Positions 1 to 7,200 are shown, counted from the stretch's first letter. The stretch is 37,920 nt of DNA from Mesorhizobium sp. (GCF_005063415.1 NZ_SUEG01000045.1:1-37920); one strand, 5' to 3'. The notes: generated by a model from the sequence alone, not told the origin. Numbers and translations: made by a program.

Positions 1-36
1 GGTGAGCACCGAAACGGGGATCGGGAAGCCGGCCAT
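1..36 (-). CDS. CobW/P47K-like GTPase, N-terminal fragment (runs off the window)
   Basis: Reading the minus strand, an ATG at 36 opens MAGFPIPVSVLT before the window ends. This matches the usual start of CobW/COG0523 metallochaperone GTPases, where an IPV(S/T)VLTGFLG segment leads into the Walker A motif. The start codon is only four bases past the TAG of the carboxypeptidase on the same strand, so the two are probably co-transcribed. Only 12 codons are visible, so the assignment rests on a short but characteristic stretch. Confidence 0.45.
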   Translation of the reverse strand, partial: MAGFPIPVSVLT

Positions 37-40
37 GCGG

Positions 41-1222
41 CTAGTTCAGCGCCTTGGCCGGCGGTTGGACCTGCGCGGCGGTGGCGGATCCGGCCACAAC
101 AGGCTCGGCGCCGGCCGGCGGCGCCCGGTCCGGCCGCCATGTCGGCAGCGGCACGTCGGCATATTCCTGCCCGGAGGCGTCGAGCATCGCCTTCGGCTTC
201 GGTCCCGTGGCGCCGCCGAGGCCGACGGCGATCAGCGTCGGCACATGGTCGAGCTTTTCCTGATAGGGCGATTTCGGCACGTCCTTGCCCTTGTCGCCGA
301 CGGCGGGTGCTGCTTCCGACTGCTCCTCGGCCGGCTTCTTCTTGCAAATCTCGTCATTCATGTCGTTGGCCGACATGGTGTCGCCATAGGTGGGCAGCGC
401 CGCGACCGTCAGCCAGCTCGGCGCCGGCGTTGCAAAGCCCTGGTCGAGCAGTTTTGCCGCCGCCTCGGCGCGGGTGACGGCCGATTGTTCGCCGAGCACT
501 ACGGCGACCAGGGTGCGGCCGTTGCGGGTCGCCGAGCCGATCATGTTGAAACCGGACGAGCAGACGAAACCCGTTTTCATGCCGTCGGCACCCGGATAGC
601 GGCCGATCAGCAGGTTGTAGTTGGAGATCGCCTTCTTGCCGACGGCGAGGCCTTCGATCGAGAACCAGGGGGCATATTGCGGAAATTCCTTGCGGATCGC
701 CATCACCAGCAAAGCGAGATCGCGCGCTGTCGTATACTGGTCCGGCGAATAGAGCCCGTTCGGATTGACGAAATGCGACCCGCTCATGCCGAGCTGCCGC
801 GCCTCGGCGTTCATGCGTTCGGCGAAAGCCGCTTGCGAACCGCCGATATTCTCGCCGACCGCCATGGCGATGTCATTGGCCGATTTGACCAGCATCATCT
901 TCAGCGCGTTGTCCAGCCGCATCACCGAGCCCGGCTTGAAACCCATCTTGCTCGGCGGCTCGCCGGCCGAATGTTTCGTCACCTTGATCGGCGAATCGAG
1001 CTGGACCTCGCCCGCGGCAATCGCACGAAACGCCACATAGGCGGTCATCAGCTTGGTCAGCGATGCCGGGTACCAGCGCCTGAATGCGTCCTGGTGCTGC
1101 AGGATCTTGCCGCTGTTCAGGTCGAACAGGATGATCGGATTGGCCAAGGCAGGCCCGGCCAGCGCCGCAAGCACCACCGCGCCCGCCACCAACAGTTTGA
1201 GGAAATGCCTGTAGCGCATCAT
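41..1222 (-). CDS. D-alanyl-D-alanine carboxypeptidase (class A low-molecular-weight PBP, peptidase S11)
   Basis: This periplasmic enzyme removes the terminal D-Ala from peptidoglycan pentapeptides. The 393-aa product has an N-terminal signal peptide (hydrophobic residues about 8-25, likely cleavage after ALA). All three S11 catalytic motifs are present: SLTK at residues 54-57 (nucleophile Ser54), SAN at 114-116 and KTG at 216-218. After residue 290 the C-terminal region is Pro/Ala-rich and low in complexity, and it lacks a clear amphipathic anchor. The reading frame extends upstream to 1435, but that part does not look like protein. I chose the tandem ATG ATG at 1222/1219 because the signal peptide starts there. 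It appears to lead a minus-strand operon with the CobW-like gene, and it is divergent from the amidohydrolase. Confidence 0.93.
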   Translation of the reverse strand: MMRYRHFLKLLVAGAVVLAALAGPALANPIILFDLNSGKILQHQDAFRRWYPASLTKLMTAYVAFRAIAAGEVQLDSPIKVTKHSAGEPPSKMGFKPGSVMRLDNALKMMLVKSANDIAMAVGENIGGSQAAFAERMNAEARQLGMSGSHFVNPNGLYSPDQYTTARDLALLVMAIRKEFPQYAPWFSIEGLAVGKKAISNYNLLIGRYPGADGMKTGFVCSSGFNMIGSATRNGRTLVAVVLGEQSAVTRAEAAAKLLDQGFATPAPSWLTVAALPTYGDTMSANDMNDEICKKKPAEEQSEAAPAVGDKGKDVPKSPYQEKLDHVPTLIAVGLGGATGPKPKAMLDASGQEYADVPLPTWRPDRAPPAGAEPVVAGSATAAQVQPPAKALN

Positions 1223-1392
1223 GGAAACCGAAATAGCCTCTTGCCGCAGTCGCACCTGGCTTCGTAAGATTTCGTTACACGATCGCCAGGATAATGGTCC
1301 GGCCCTCTGTTCCCGGACCACAGTCGCGGTGCTATTTACTCTATGTGACGTCAACATGGCAAAGTGCTGCCGATCACAATGTGGAAGCAGCA

Positions 1393-1445
1393 GCACAATG
1401 CAAAGCTGCGTGCATGGTTGCAAGGCAGCAGGCACAATGCAAAGC
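1393..1445. repeat. Direct repeat of a 14-mer in the divergent promoter region
   Basis: GCACAATGCAAAGC occurs at 1393-1406 and again at 1432-1445, in the 266-bp gap between the divergent carboxypeptidase and amidohydrolase genes. The spacing of 39 bp is near four helical turns, which would suit a regulator binding twice on one face. The surrounding sequence is rich in CAGCAG, so this could also be chance repetition. No protein is proposed to bind it. Confidence 0.35.
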
Positions 1446-1488
1446 AGCAGGCCAGGACCGCCTGCTCCAACAGCGAAATGGAACCATC

Positions 1489-2652
1489 ATGCCGATCCTG
1501 AACCGAGCCGCCGAAATGCAGGACGAGGTGGCCGGCTGGCGCCGCCATTTGCACCAGACGCCGGAGTTGAATTTCGACGTCTTCAAGACCGCCGCCTTCG
1601 TCACCGAGAAGCTGAAGGCTTTCGGCTGCGACGACATCGTGACGGGTTTGGGCAAGACCGGCGTCGTCGGCATCATCCGCGGCCGCCACGGCGAAGGCTC
1701 GACCATCGGCCTGCGCGCCGACATGGACGCCCTGCCGCTCAACGAGATCACCGGCAAATCCTACGCCTCGACCGTCCCCGGCAAGATGCACGCCTGTGGC
1801 CATGACGGCCACACCGCGATGCTGTTGGGTGCCGCCAAATACCTCGCCGAAACGCGCAATTTCGCCGGCTCCGTCGCGGTCATCTTCCAGCCGGCCGAAG
1901 AGGGCGGCGGCGGCGGCAACGAGATGGTCAAGGACGGCATGATGGAGCGCTTCGGCATCTCCAAGGTGTTCGGCATGCACAACATGCCGGGCCTGCCGGT
2001 CGGCCAGTTCGCCATCAGGCCGGGCCCGATCATGGCGGCGACCGCCGAATTCACCATCACCGTCAAGGGCCGGGGCGGCCACGCGGCGATGCCGCACGGC
2101 ACCATCGATCCGATCGTCATCACCAGCCAGCTTGTCGGCGCATTGCAGACGATCGCCTCGCGCAGCACCGATCCGGTCGAGGCGGTGGTCGTCTCGGTGA
2201 CGAAATTCCACGCCGGCGACGCCTATAACGTCATTCCAGAGACCGCCGAGATCGCCGGCACGGTACGCACGCTGAAGAAGGAGGTCGCCAAGAAGGCTGA
2301 AGAGCGCATCCGCGCGCTTTGCCAAGGCGTGGGCGCTGCCTTCGGCGCGACAATCGAGGTCAATTACGATGCCAACTACCCCGTCACGTTCAACCATCCG
2401 GAAGAGACGGTCTTTGCCAGCGACATCGCGGCCGGCGTGGCCGGCGACAGCCATGTGCACCGCGCCATCCAGCCGGTGATGGGCGGCGAGGATTTCTCCT
2501 ACATGCTGGAAGCGCGGCCGGGCGCATTCATCTTTATCGGCAATGGCGATACCGCCGGCCTGCACAACCCGGCCTACGACTTCAACGATGAGGTCATCCC
2601 GCACGGCATGAGCTATTGGGTGAAGCTGGCGGAGACGGCGCTGGCGGCGTAG
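1489..2652 (+). CDS. M20D family amidohydrolase (hippurate hydrolase / N-acyl-amino acid deacylase-like)
   Basis: Cytoplasmic metal-dependent amidohydrolase of 387 aa, the usual length of the HipO/AmhX/ILR1 group, which releases amino acids from N-acyl or N-aroyl conjugates. Visible metal-site features are HACGHDGHT (Cys103, His105), the glutamate pair in PAEEGGGGGNE (Glu137/138) and the late GGEDFSYM motif. The M20 dimerisation domain begins around residue 180 (GRGGHAAMPHG). The frame is open from 1294, but the upstream part is repetitive promoter DNA, so I place the start at ATG 1489 (MPILNRAAE). The true substrate cannot be read from the sequence. It is divergent from the carboxypeptidase. 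Confidence 0.92.
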   Translation: MPILNRAAEMQDEVAGWRRHLHQTPELNFDVFKTAAFVTEKLKAFGCDDIVTGLGKTGVVGIIRGRHGEGSTIGLRADMDALPLNEITGKSYASTVPGKMHACGHDGHTAMLLGAAKYLAETRNFAGSVAVIFQPAEEGGGGGNEMVKDGMMERFGISKVFGMHNMPGLPVGQFAIRPGPIMAATAEFTITVKGRGGHAAMPHGTIDPIVITSQLVGALQTIASRSTDPVEAVVVSVTKFHAGDAYNVIPETAEIAGTVRTLKKEVAKKAEERIRALCQGVGAAFGATIEVNYDANYPVTFNHPEETVFASDIAAGVAGDSHVHRAIQPVMGGEDFSYMLEARPGAFIFIGNGDTAGLHNPAYDFNDEVIPHGMSYWVKLAETALAA

Positions 2653-2664
2653 CGATTCGGCACC

Positions 2665-2682
2665 GGCGGTACGGCGACCGCC
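2665..2682. terminator. Short GC hairpin after the amidohydrolase
   Basis: GGCGGT and ACCGCC form a six-base stem around ACGGCG, beginning 13 bases after the stop codon. There is no T-tract. It sits between two convergent genes and may be a weak bidirectional terminator. Confidence 0.3.
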
Positions 2683-2724
2683 GCATCTCTGGGCGGCAAA
2701 ACTGGGCAGGATATGTTCTGCTGG

Positions 2725-2868
2725 TCACCTCCGGCCGGATGACTTCCGGGCAAGGCCGAAGGCAATGCCCAGAGCAATACCTATACCAATGCCCGCAACA
2801 ATGTTGTCCAACACGACGCCGATAGCCACGCCGATCACGACGCCGAGTGTGAGGTGTTTGGCATCCAT
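2725..2868 (-). CDS. Small glycine-zipper membrane protein, 47 aa
   Basis: ATG at 2868 opens a 47-codon frame ending at TGA 2727-2725. The product begins MDAKHLTLGVV and then alternates Gly with Ile, Val and Ala (GVVIGVAIGVVL, then GIGIGIALGIAFG), giving two glycine-zipper helices with a basic tail (RKSSGRR). Such peptides are typical of small inner-membrane proteins, but I know no named family for it. It is convergent with the amidohydrolase and 41 bp downstream of the DUF768 gene on the same strand, so it may share that transcript. Support is the strongly membrane-like composition. Function is unknown. Confidence 0.6.
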   Translation of the reverse strand: MDAKHLTLGVVIGVAIGVVLDNIVAGIGIGIALGIAFGLARKSSGRR

Positions 2869-2909
2869 TATGCCCGGTCATGTAGCGTGGAAGGGAAGAG
2901 CCGCAACCG

Positions 2910-3209
2910 CTACGGTCCGCTCTTCGGATCCTCGACCTCCAGCGCCTCCATGACCGGCGCCAGTTCACTGTCTTCGATCGGGACCGCATTCTGCGGTTCG
3001 TCGCCGGTTCTCGCCTTTTTCAACGCTGCCTCGATCGCCTCCTGGATGTTGCCGAGCTCGTCTTCACGAACCTCGTGGCCATAGCCGGCAGCGTCGGCAT
3101 CCTGCTCGAATTGCTGCGCCAGGACGGCGACGCTCACCTCGCTCTCGGCCGGCAAATTGCCGACATTCTCCTGCAGCCAGGTTTCAAAGAACTCTTTTGT
3201 AGCGCTCAT
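2910..3209 (-). CDS. DUF768-type hypothetical protein
   Basis: A 99-aa acidic protein that I match to DUF768, a small-protein family found mostly in Mesorhizobium. The FFETWLQENV start and the DELGNIQEAIEAAL helix are the features I recognise. The start is ATG 3209 because AGGAGA lies just upstream and the upstream extension has no family features. A one-mismatch EcfG-like sequence (GGAAC-N16-CGCT) lies about 45-70 bp upstream on the same strand. The role of the family is unknown. It is useful here mainly as a taxonomic marker. Confidence 0.75.
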   Translation of the reverse strand: MSATKEFFETWLQENVGNLPAESEVSVAVLAQQFEQDADAAGYGHEVREDELGNIQEAIEAALKKARTGDEPQNAVPIEDSELAPVMEALEVEDPKSGP

Positions 3210-3311
3210 GGCGGTCTCTCCTCGGGACACTAAAGCGCGTCGGCATCCCGAAAGTTCCGCTATCCGAGCCGTCTTTGCGCCCGTTGCTGGCTGCCCCCGC
3301 AATTCAGCGCG

Positions 3312-3337
3312 GCCAGGCGGCGTAGGCGCCGCCTGGC
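3312..3337 (-). terminator. Strong hairpin terminator after the secreted-protein gene
   Basis: GCCAGGCGGCG (3312-3322) pairs perfectly with CGCCGCCTGGC (3327-3337) around the tetraloop TAGG. It starts seven bases after the stop codon of the gene read on the minus strand. No strong T-run follows. Confidence 0.6.
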
Positions 3338-3344
3338 TCGCTGC

Positions 3345-3875
3345 TTACTGGCTGGCAGCAGTCGTCGGTTCGCACGACACGTTCGGGTTCATGTCGGCGA
3401 ACGCGCCGGTCGGGTTGCCCTTCCAGGCCCAGACATGCAGCTCGTAAAACGGGCCGAGGCCGTAGCGGTTGGGCGCGCTGTTGAAGTTGAACAGATGCCC
3501 ATCGAGCGAGGCCGGGCCTTTCGAGGTGATGTATTCGACCGCGATCAGTTTTAACGTGCCGTCGGCCGTCGGCTCGTACATGACGGCTTCGGGCTTGGCG
3601 ACATCGACCGCGTCGTCCTTGAGGTAGCCGGGATTGACGTAGTGGATGCCCATGGCGCCGCCGGTGATGCCGCTGGCGCAAGGAATGGGCGCATAGCCCT
3701 CGGCGGTCGCCGCCGCCACATTCTCGAAGCGGCTGTTGGCGGCTCGCACCTTGTCGGCCAGCGGATTGGGACCGGACGCGGGCGCTGCCTCATGCGCCTG
3801 CGCCAATGCAGTGCAGGCGGACAGCAGCGCCGCGGCAGCGAGGAATTTGTTGCGAAAGTTGATTGTCATAGTCAT
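3345..3875 (-). CDS. Secreted hypothetical protein
   Basis: A 176-aa exported protein with a signal peptide (FLAAAALLSACTALAQAHE; cleavage probably after AQA). The mature part contains the segments GYAPIPCASG, GGAMGIHYVN and PEAVMYEP. I recall these as conserved in a widespread but unnamed proteobacterial family of secreted proteins. Two cysteines (in PCASG and near the C-terminus, NVSCEPT) could form a disulfide. The frame can also start at a GTG at 3896. I prefer ATG 3875 because AAGAAG lies upstream and the signal peptide follows closely. A strong hairpin terminates it. Function is unknown. Confidence 0.75.
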   Translation of the reverse strand: MTMTINFRNKFLAAAALLSACTALAQAHEAAPASGPNPLADKVRAANSRFENVAAATAEGYAPIPCASGITGGAMGIHYVNPGYLKDDAVDVAKPEAVMYEPTADGTLKLIAVEYITSKGPASLDGHLFNFNSAPNRYGLGPFYELHVWAWKGNPTGAFADMNPNVSCEPTTAASQ

Positions 3876-3996
3876 TCCATTCTTCTTGAAAAGCACACCC
3901 CGGCCGGCCGCCGGAAGTAAGGAGGTCCGGCAGGTGGGCGCTGTGGCTGTTGTTGCTGGGAGATCCCTATCCCGATGCGACGAATGCAGGGGAAGA

Positions 3997-4323
3997 TCAT
4001 CCCTTCGGCAGATACGGGATCGTTCCGGCCAGATCGGAATTGTCGATCAGCTGGAAACGGCTGTCGCTGCCGCCCTGACGGGCCGAAACGAAGGGTGCGT
4101 AGGCAGGATCGTCGGTGAAGGCGCGAGCCGCGGCCTCGGTCGGGAACGCCATCAAGGCAATCAGCGTCGTGTCGAGCGGCTTGCCTTCGAGCGTCTTCAC
4201 ATTGCCGCTGCGCGACAGATATCTGCCGCCATGCTTGTGAACGAGGTCGTGGACCGAAGCGGCATAGGCCGGCATCCACTTCGGGTCCCTCACTTTGATG
4301 TCTGCGATAACGTAAGCGGTCAT
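3997..4323 (-). CDS. DUF1330 family protein
   Basis: A 108-aa cytoplasmic protein of the DUF1330 family, a ferredoxin-like dimeric alpha+beta barrel. The family hallmarks visible are the YVIADIKVRDP start, the HGGRYLSRSG strand and the late QGGSDSRF segment. AGGAG lies nine bases before the ATG. Biochemical function is not established for the family. The gene is divergent from an HxlR regulator across a 339-bp region containing two big hairpins and a palindromic operator candidate. Such a pair usually means the regulator controls the neighbour. Confidence 0.88.
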   Translation of the reverse strand: MTAYVIADIKVRDPKWMPAYAASVHDLVHKHGGRYLSRSGNVKTLEGKPLDTTLIALMAFPTEAAARAFTDDPAYAPFVSARQGGSDSRFQLIDNSDLAGTIPYLPKG

Positions 4324-4415
4324 GGGTCATGTCTCCTGGTCGTGCACAGGGGTATCCCGTGCAGCGGCAGAGGGGTCGCATGGCAAGGCCGGCGCCAGCC
4401 AGTCCGCGATCTGTA

Positions 4416-4493
4416 CTGGTGTGGCGAATCCGAAATTCGCATTCACTTTGGAGCAACGCAGCGAGCGAATTTCGGATTCAAAAGCCACACCAG
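4416..4493. repeat. Long hairpin 1 (palindromic intergenic repeat)
   Basis: The left arm 4416-4440 (CTGGTGTGGC then GAATCCGAAATTCGC) is the reverse complement of the right arm 4465-4493, except that the right arm carries four extra A residues between its two halves. The loop is 24 nt (4441-4464). It lies in the 339-bp gap between the divergent DUF1330 and hxlR genes. It resembles the mobile palindromic repeats scattered in rhizobial intergenic DNA, but I cannot check its copy number. Confidence 0.75.
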
Positions 4494-4508
4494 CAAGTGC
4501 TTGGATTT

Positions 4509-4584
4509 CCAGTGTGGTTTTGGATTTGAAGTTCCTAACGCTGATGCCACCCAGAAAGCAGGAATTTCAAATCCACCACACTGG
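4509..4584. repeat. Long hairpin 2, related to hairpin 1 in opposite orientation
   Basis: The left arm 4509-4535 (CCAGTGTGG, TTTT, GGATTTGAAGTTCC) pairs with the right arm 4561-4584 with one mismatch and three unpaired T residues. The loop is 25 nt. The extra-T bulge is in the inner arm, mirroring hairpin 1. The inner arms of the two hairpins (about 4471-4493 and 4509-4528) are therefore also largely complementary to each other. Confidence 0.75.
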
Positions 4585-4588
4585 GCCG

Positions 4589-4603
4589 GTACAGTTTCTG
4601 TAC
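4589..4603. promoter_or_regulatory. Candidate HxlR operator palindrome
   Basis: GTACAG-TTT-CTGTAC is a perfect 15-bp palindrome 59 bp upstream of the hxlR start. HxlR-family dimers commonly bind GTAC-containing inverted repeats in their own promoters. An isolated CTGTAC half lies at 4411-4416, on the DUF1330 side. Binding is inferred. Confidence 0.5.
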
Positions 4604-4662
4604 TCGCCGTGCCGCGGGGAAAGGCCTATTGTCCCGGCGGAGTTTGAGGGGAAGGCAACATC

Positions 4663-5355
4663 ATGACCCAGGCCGGATACAAGCAGTTCTGCCCGTTATC
4701 GATGGCCGCGGAGGTGCTGTGCACCCGCTGGACCATGGTTCTGCTTCGCGAATTGGTGGCGGGCTCGACCCGTTTCAACGATCTGCGCCGCGGCGTCCCC
4801 AAAATGTCGCCGACCCTTCTGTCGCAACGGCTCAAGGAGCTCGAGCTGGCCGGGATCGTCGAGCGCAAGGAGGTGCGCGGCGAGAAAGGCATCTTCGAAT
4901 ACCGGATGACAGAGGCTGGCCGGGATCTGCGTTCCGTCGTCGAGGCGATGGGCTTTTGGGGGCAGAAATGGGTCGAGTCGCGGCTGTCGCTGAAGAACCT
5001 CGATCCGTCGCTGCTGATGTGGGACATGCGGCGCAATCTCAACGCGTCGCCGCTGCCCGACGGCCGCACGGTGATACAGTTTCTGTATCAGGAGCTCCCC
5101 GCCTCCAAACGGTCATGGTGGCTGATCGTCGAGAAGCACGGCGAGGTCGACCTCTGCTGGTACGATCCGGGCTTCGATGTCGATCTCTACGTCTCGACCG
5201 ACCTGCACACCATGACCGAAATCTGGATGGGGCTGATCACCGTCGAGAAGGCCGGGGCGAAAGTCATCTTGACGGGAGACCAGGATATCGCCCGTAAAAT
5301 GCAGACCTGGCTGGGCCTGAGCCCGTTCGCTGTCGAACCCAAGCGAGCAGCCTAG
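4663..5355 (+). CDS. HxlR family transcriptional regulator with C-terminal extension
   Basis: A 230-aa protein. Residues about 8-100 form the HxlR winged helix (CPLSMAAEVLCTRWTMVLLREL, then the recognition region MSPTLLSQRLKELELAGIVER). The remaining 120 residues are longer than a minimal HxlR protein. They resemble the SCP2/effector-type extension seen in a subset of the family, with a hydrophobic WWLIVEKHGEVDLCW strand pair. The single cysteine near the N-terminus (Cys10) is the position used for redox or electrophile sensing in some HxlR proteins, though sensing here is inference. It probably represses itself and the divergent DUF1330 gene through the GTACAG palindrome. Confidence 0.9.
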   Translation: MTQAGYKQFCPLSMAAEVLCTRWTMVLLRELVAGSTRFNDLRRGVPKMSPTLLSQRLKELELAGIVERKEVRGEKGIFEYRMTEAGRDLRSVVEAMGFWGQKWVESRLSLKNLDPSLLMWDMRRNLNASPLPDGRTVIQFLYQELPASKRSWWLIVEKHGEVDLCWYDPGFDVDLYVSTDLHTMTEIWMGLITVEKAGAKVILTGDQDIARKMQTWLGLSPFAVEPKRAA

Positions 5356-5402
5356 CTGCCTCTTGGCGAAACGATCCGAAGCGGTTATGTGTCGGGCGCG
5401 AT

Positions 5403-5479
5403 GGTCCCGTAGCTCAGTAGGATAGAGCGGCAGATTCCTAATCTGTAGGTCACAGGTTCGATTCCTGTCGGGATCACCA
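5403..5479 (+). tRNA. tRNA-Arg (anticodon CCT)
   Basis: A 77-nt cloverleaf with encoded CCA. The acceptor stem is GGTCCCG paired with CGGGATC (one G-U), followed by discriminator A and CCA. The D-arm contains AGCTCAGTAGGATAGAGC. The anticodon stem CAGAT/ATCTG encloses TCCTA, giving anticodon CCT, which reads AGG (Arg). The T-arm contains GGTTCGATTCC. tRNA-Arg genes are frequent integration sites for islands. The DNA immediately downstream looks decayed and foreign, but I saw no second copy of the tRNA 3' end that would mark the far end of an island. Confidence 0.96.
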
Positions 5480-5556
5480 CAGTTTCAAAGGCTTAGTGAA
5501 CCGCCGCCGTAGGAAGTTCCGCCGAAAAATGTGCAACGCTGCGCTCGGCAACTCGG

Positions 5557-5730
5557 CAACTCTCCGATCTGCATGCGCTCCAGCCACTTATCGACGCGTC
5601 GCCGCCGCTCGGCCTTGTCGACGCCGCGCATGCGCAGGCTGAACGCTGAACTCGACATTCTCACGGTAGGGAATGGAAACAGCGCCAAACTCTGCCAGAC
5701 TAGCGGCGTGTCGCGCTGCCAGGTGACGGC
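5557..5730 (-). pseudogene. Remnant of a polyamine-type ABC transporter ATPase, frameshifted
   Basis: On the minus strand, frame pieces join to give VTWQRDTPLVWQSLALFPFP, then TV, then RENVEFS, then LRMRGVDKAERRRRVDKWL, then ERMQIGEL. This is the Q-loop to helical region of PotA/UgpC-like ATPases (LVWQSLALFPF is typical of rhizobial polyamine/Fe-type subunits). At least two frameshifts break it. One is between TV and RENV. The other is at an imperfect 7-bp duplication (TTCAGCG TTCAGCC). Walker A, the signature motif, Walker B and the rest are missing. It ends about 80 bp from the tRNA-Arg gene. Nothing else in 5480-5887 looks coding. Confidence 0.7.
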
Positions 5731-5887
5731 TTTCCTCGATCAGCACGGCTGTTGAACACCATAGTGTCTGGATCGCTGCCATTCGAATGCACGACGACAT
5801 CGCCCCCGACAGCTACATAGCATCCAGCTGAAACGCAATTTGTGTTCTATTTCTTTGATTAAGGTCATCTCAATAAGGGTGCAAACC

Positions 5888-6985
5888 ATGGCCAGCAACG
5901 CCAAACTCGCCGAAACAGCTCCCAAAACGCCAAAGCTTGACATGAAACCGATCGAGGAGATTGACCGCAGACGAATCCCCACGGCAATCCGGCAAAATCG
6001 GCCGTTTGTTGTTCGAGGCTGGGTTTCAGCCTCCGACGGTTGGGGATTGGATGACCCCAAATGGGCGCGGAATACCGGGCAGGTTACGGTGATTCCAGGG
6101 GACGATGCCACGGTTTCCACTGCATCCTATGTTTTGCGCAAGAGCGGAATGACCCACGAAATGACCTTTCGCGAGTTGTTCGACCGGATCCTAGGCCAGG
6201 GGAAATGGCGACCACTGATCGACGCAAACGAGCGCTACTACATGTTTGGTGGGAAAGTCCCGAGCAGTCTTCTGGAAGCATTGCCCTGGCCAAGCGACCT
6301 GGAGTTCGTTGGCTCGTCTCCCTATGTTGCTTCCGAAGGGGTTACCGCCAAGGCGCATTATGATCATTGGTACGCATTCCTGGTGCAGCTACATGGGACA
6401 AAAGCGGTAAAAATGTTCCCCCCTTGGGATTATAGTTTCATCTATCCGCAGCATGAAAAGACGGCCGACAAGCCCAGGCGAGCGCTTGTGGATCTGAATA
6501 ATCCCGATTTTGATCAGTTCCCGTTGTTGAAGCAACTGCATGGAGAGATTGCCGTACTGAATGCAGGTGACGTTTTGTACATGCCAGTACATTGGTGGCA
6601 CGAGGTTGAAACCGAGGGATTCTCCGTCAGCATCAACCGGCGTTTGAAACGGAGTGCGCTGGACTGGGCCGGCGCTCTGCTTGTATTCGGTTATCAGGTC
6701 CTGCAGGGCGCATACCATTACCGCATCGAACCGATCCCCAGCCACGAAATTAAGACTGTGGCCCAGTATGCCTATGTTGAGTGGAAGAGCGACACCGGCA
6801 AAACGGAATACGATCAATGGTGCGCATTCCTGGCGCAGTTGGGGCGAGACCAAGCAAAGGCATTGCGGATCCCCGAAGGTTTCGGAGTCCTCTTGGCGCG
6901 GTGGCTTCAGACCGAGCAAGAGCTAACGAAGGCAGAGTTTGAGGCGCTCTCGCATCCCGCGGCTGAACTATCTGTTCGGGACTGA
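5888..6985 (+). CDS. Cupin-like (cupin_8 / JmjC-type) Fe(II)/2-oxoglutarate oxygenase
   Basis: A 365-aa protein. The HxD iron motif is AHYDHW (His157, Asp159), the distal histidine is in MPVHWWHEVE (His235 or His238), and GTKAVKMFPPW supplies the lysine and PPW loop of the cupin_8 family. The iron site therefore looks complete and the protein probably active. Family members hydroxylate proteins or small molecules; the substrate here is unknown. ATG 5888 is chosen because the upstream 16 codons look non-coding. The gene is visibly AT-richer than its neighbours and stands alone between a tRNA with an ABC remnant and about 0.9 kb of decayed DNA, which suggests horizontal acquisition. Confidence 0.82.
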   Translation: MASNAKLAETAPKTPKLDMKPIEEIDRRRIPTAIRQNRPFVVRGWVSASDGWGLDDPKWARNTGQVTVIPGDDATVSTASYVLRKSGMTHEMTFRELFDRILGQGKWRPLIDANERYYMFGGKVPSSLLEALPWPSDLEFVGSSPYVASEGVTAKAHYDHWYAFLVQLHGTKAVKMFPPWDYSFIYPQHEKTADKPRRALVDLNNPDFDQFPLLKQLHGEIAVLNAGDVLYMPVHWWHEVETEGFSVSINRRLKRSALDWAGALLVFGYQVLQGAYHYRIEPIPSHEIKTVAQYAYVEWKSDTGKTEYDQWCAFLAQLGRDQAKALRIPEGFGVLLARWLQTEQELTKAEFEALSHPAAELSVRD

Positions 6986-7200
6986 CCTGCATCCCGGATT
7001 TCGGACCGCTCTGAGCTGGAATACGGTGACAGTGCACTTTTTTGCCGTGTTCGCGCGGCTGTCGCTTTCTGTATTGCTCCGCTCGTCGGCGTTGATGCTG
7101 CCCAGGGAGAGCACGATCGGGTGCGGCAATGAAACCTCCACCGTGCGGAAGTGAACGCCTGGACCTGAAACTCATGATCAGGCGGTCCCTCAACCGGTCC

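Noticed and set aside
2..1267. 421-codon open frame on the plus strand opposite the carboxypeptidase
   Set aside because: Arg/His-rich antisense translation of a gene with all catalytic motifs on the other strand.
1351..2604. 417-codon open frame opposite the amidohydrolase
   Set aside because: Shadow frame in high-GC DNA; composition is His/Asp/Arg-rich with no family features.
6986..7200. Possible insertion-sequence remnant
   Set aside because: No inverted terminal repeats or recognisable transposase segment could be read.
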